From an uncultured Flavobacteriaceae bacterium (GTDB lineage Bacteria > Bacteroidota > Bacteroidia > Flavobacteriales > Flavobacteriaceae), in the NCBI GenBank assembly GCA_943788165.1, contig CALSPF010000002.1, forward strand, positions 510,909-574,908: a stretch of 64,000 nucleotides of DNA. Direction: 5' to 3'. Below, piece after piece: positions 63,358-64,000 of this stretch. The position numbers and the translations under genes are program-made. Position 1 is the first letter of the stretch. Each line of letters starts with the position of its first letter. Below the pieces are notes generated by a model. It made no database searches, had not been told where the DNA came from, and worked only from the letters and a program-made list of their open reading frames with translations.

Positions 63358-64000
63358 TTAATGCTTAAAATGACGTATTCCTGTGAATACCATTGACATA
63401 TTTTGAGCATTACAATAATCAATCGACAATTGATCTTTTATCGATCCACCTGGTTGAATGACCGACATTACACCAGCATTTTTAGCAATCTCGACACAGT
63501 CAGGGAAGGGGAAAAAAGCATCACTTGCCATAACAGCATTGGTTAGGTCGAACCCGAAATTTTGTGCTTTGTTAATGGCTTGTTGTAGCGCATCTACTCG
63601 AGAGGTTTGTCCCGTCCCAGAAGCAAGTAATTGACCGTTTTTAACCAAGACAATCGTGTTAGACTTGGTGTGTTTGCAAATTTTAGACGCAAATAATAAA
63701 TCTTCAATTTCTGATTCATTGGGGGCTTTATCTGTTGCAGTAGTTAGAATGTCTTTGGAATCGGTAACATTATCGCGATCTTGAACCAAATATCCATTCA
63801 GGCAAGTGCGAATTGTTTTTCCTTTTAGTTTTGTAGATTTTTGTGTTAAAAGAATGCGGTTTTTTTTGCTGGTCAAAACAGCCAAAGCCTCCTGGGCAAA
63901 AGAAGGTGCAATCACCACTTCACAAAAGAGATCATTGATTTTCTCAGCAGTGGCAAGGTCAATTTCTTTGTTGGTAATCAATACTCCACCGAAAGCAGAA
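63358..64000 (-). CDS. purH: Bifunctional purine biosynthesis protein PurH (C-terminal part; start outside window)
   Basis: The last ~213 residues, read from the window edge (SAFGGVLITN), belong to the AICAR transformylase domain: TDKAPNESEIEDLLFASKIC, KHTKSNTIVLVKNGQLLASG, GQTSRVDALQQAI, SDAFFPFPDCVEIA, IQPGGSIKD and the terminal GIRHFKH are invariant PurH text. The enzyme performs the last two steps of IMP synthesis. The IMP cyclohydrolase domain lies beyond 64000. Confidence 0.95.
   Translation of the reverse strand, partial: SAFGGVLITNKEIDLATAEKINDLFCEVVIAPSFAQEALAVLTSKKNRILLTQKSTKLKGKTIRTCLNGYLVQDRDNVTDSKDILTTATDKAPNESEIEDLLFASKICKHTKSNTIVLVKNGQLLASGTGQTSRVDALQQAINKAQNFGFDLTNAVMASDAFFPFPDCVEIAKNAGVMSVIQPGGSIKDQLSIDYCNAQNMSMVFTGIRHFKH

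Overview
The window comes from a Bacteroidota chromosome, almost certainly a marine member of Flavobacteriaceae. Three things point there. The conserved gene neighbourhoods are flavobacterial (coaX-OMP-TPR-lptC, mreBCD-mrdA-rodA beside purH, and an HMG-CoA reductase/GYDIA kinase pair). Several promoters have the Bacteroidota TTTG-N19/20-TAnnTTTG form. There is a type IX secretion (T9SS) type B adhesin followed by a PorP/SprF gene. Conserved housekeeping blocks alternate with two AT-rich accessory regions, each next to a tRNA gene.

Layout. 1-4860: 3' part of dnaE with an N-terminal proofreading-exonuclease domain, trxA, and tRNA-Asp. 4861-19780: a degraded genomic island in the 3' end of tRNA-Asp, bounded by a perfect 20-bp direct repeat (4843-4862 and 19761-19780). 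It carries a phage phosphoesterase fragment, a 3068-residue mosaic adhesin with its SprF partner, an intact AraC-type membrane regulator plus the fossil of a second one, a WKNG-repeat lipoprotein, and the broken N-terminus of the island's integrase. 19781-25226: core genes (P-II protein, MEST-like hydrolase, S1/winged-helix protein, flavin reductase, MaoC hydratase) and an odd lectin/Ig-like secreted protein. 25219-25755: a dead DinB-family gene, then a likely small RNA.

25777-35950: a second accessory region next to tRNA-Phe. A BspA-like lipoprotein is followed by two paralogous units. Each unit has a Kelch-like membrane protein with a cytoplasmic putative DNA-binding tail (minus strand), a divergent unrelated surface lipoprotein (plus strand), and the 3' fossil of a ParB-linked DNA methyltransferase whose stop codon interlocks with that of the lipoprotein. 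A roughly 26-30-bp quasi-palindrome occurs three times at the unit borders, and two copies form a perfect 30-bp inverted repeat around the second unit. A ParB-domain remnant and an intact tyrosine recombinase follow. This is the best candidate in the window for an undescribed system: a recombinase-associated array of sensor/lipoprotein cassettes.

36041-64000: conserved core. Type III pantothenate kinase, envelope biogenesis genes (OMP, TPR, LptC, CBS-domain protein, periplasmic PPIase), mevalonate-pathway genes, DPP IV with a POT peptide transporter, a thioredoxin-like protein, a comEC pseudogene with three lesions, LpxB, SurE, a Tsp-type protease, an oligopeptide ABC permease, and the rod-shape operon mreB-mreC-mreD-mrdA-rodA, ending in partial purH.

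All calls come from reading the sequence and remembered family features. No database search was run.
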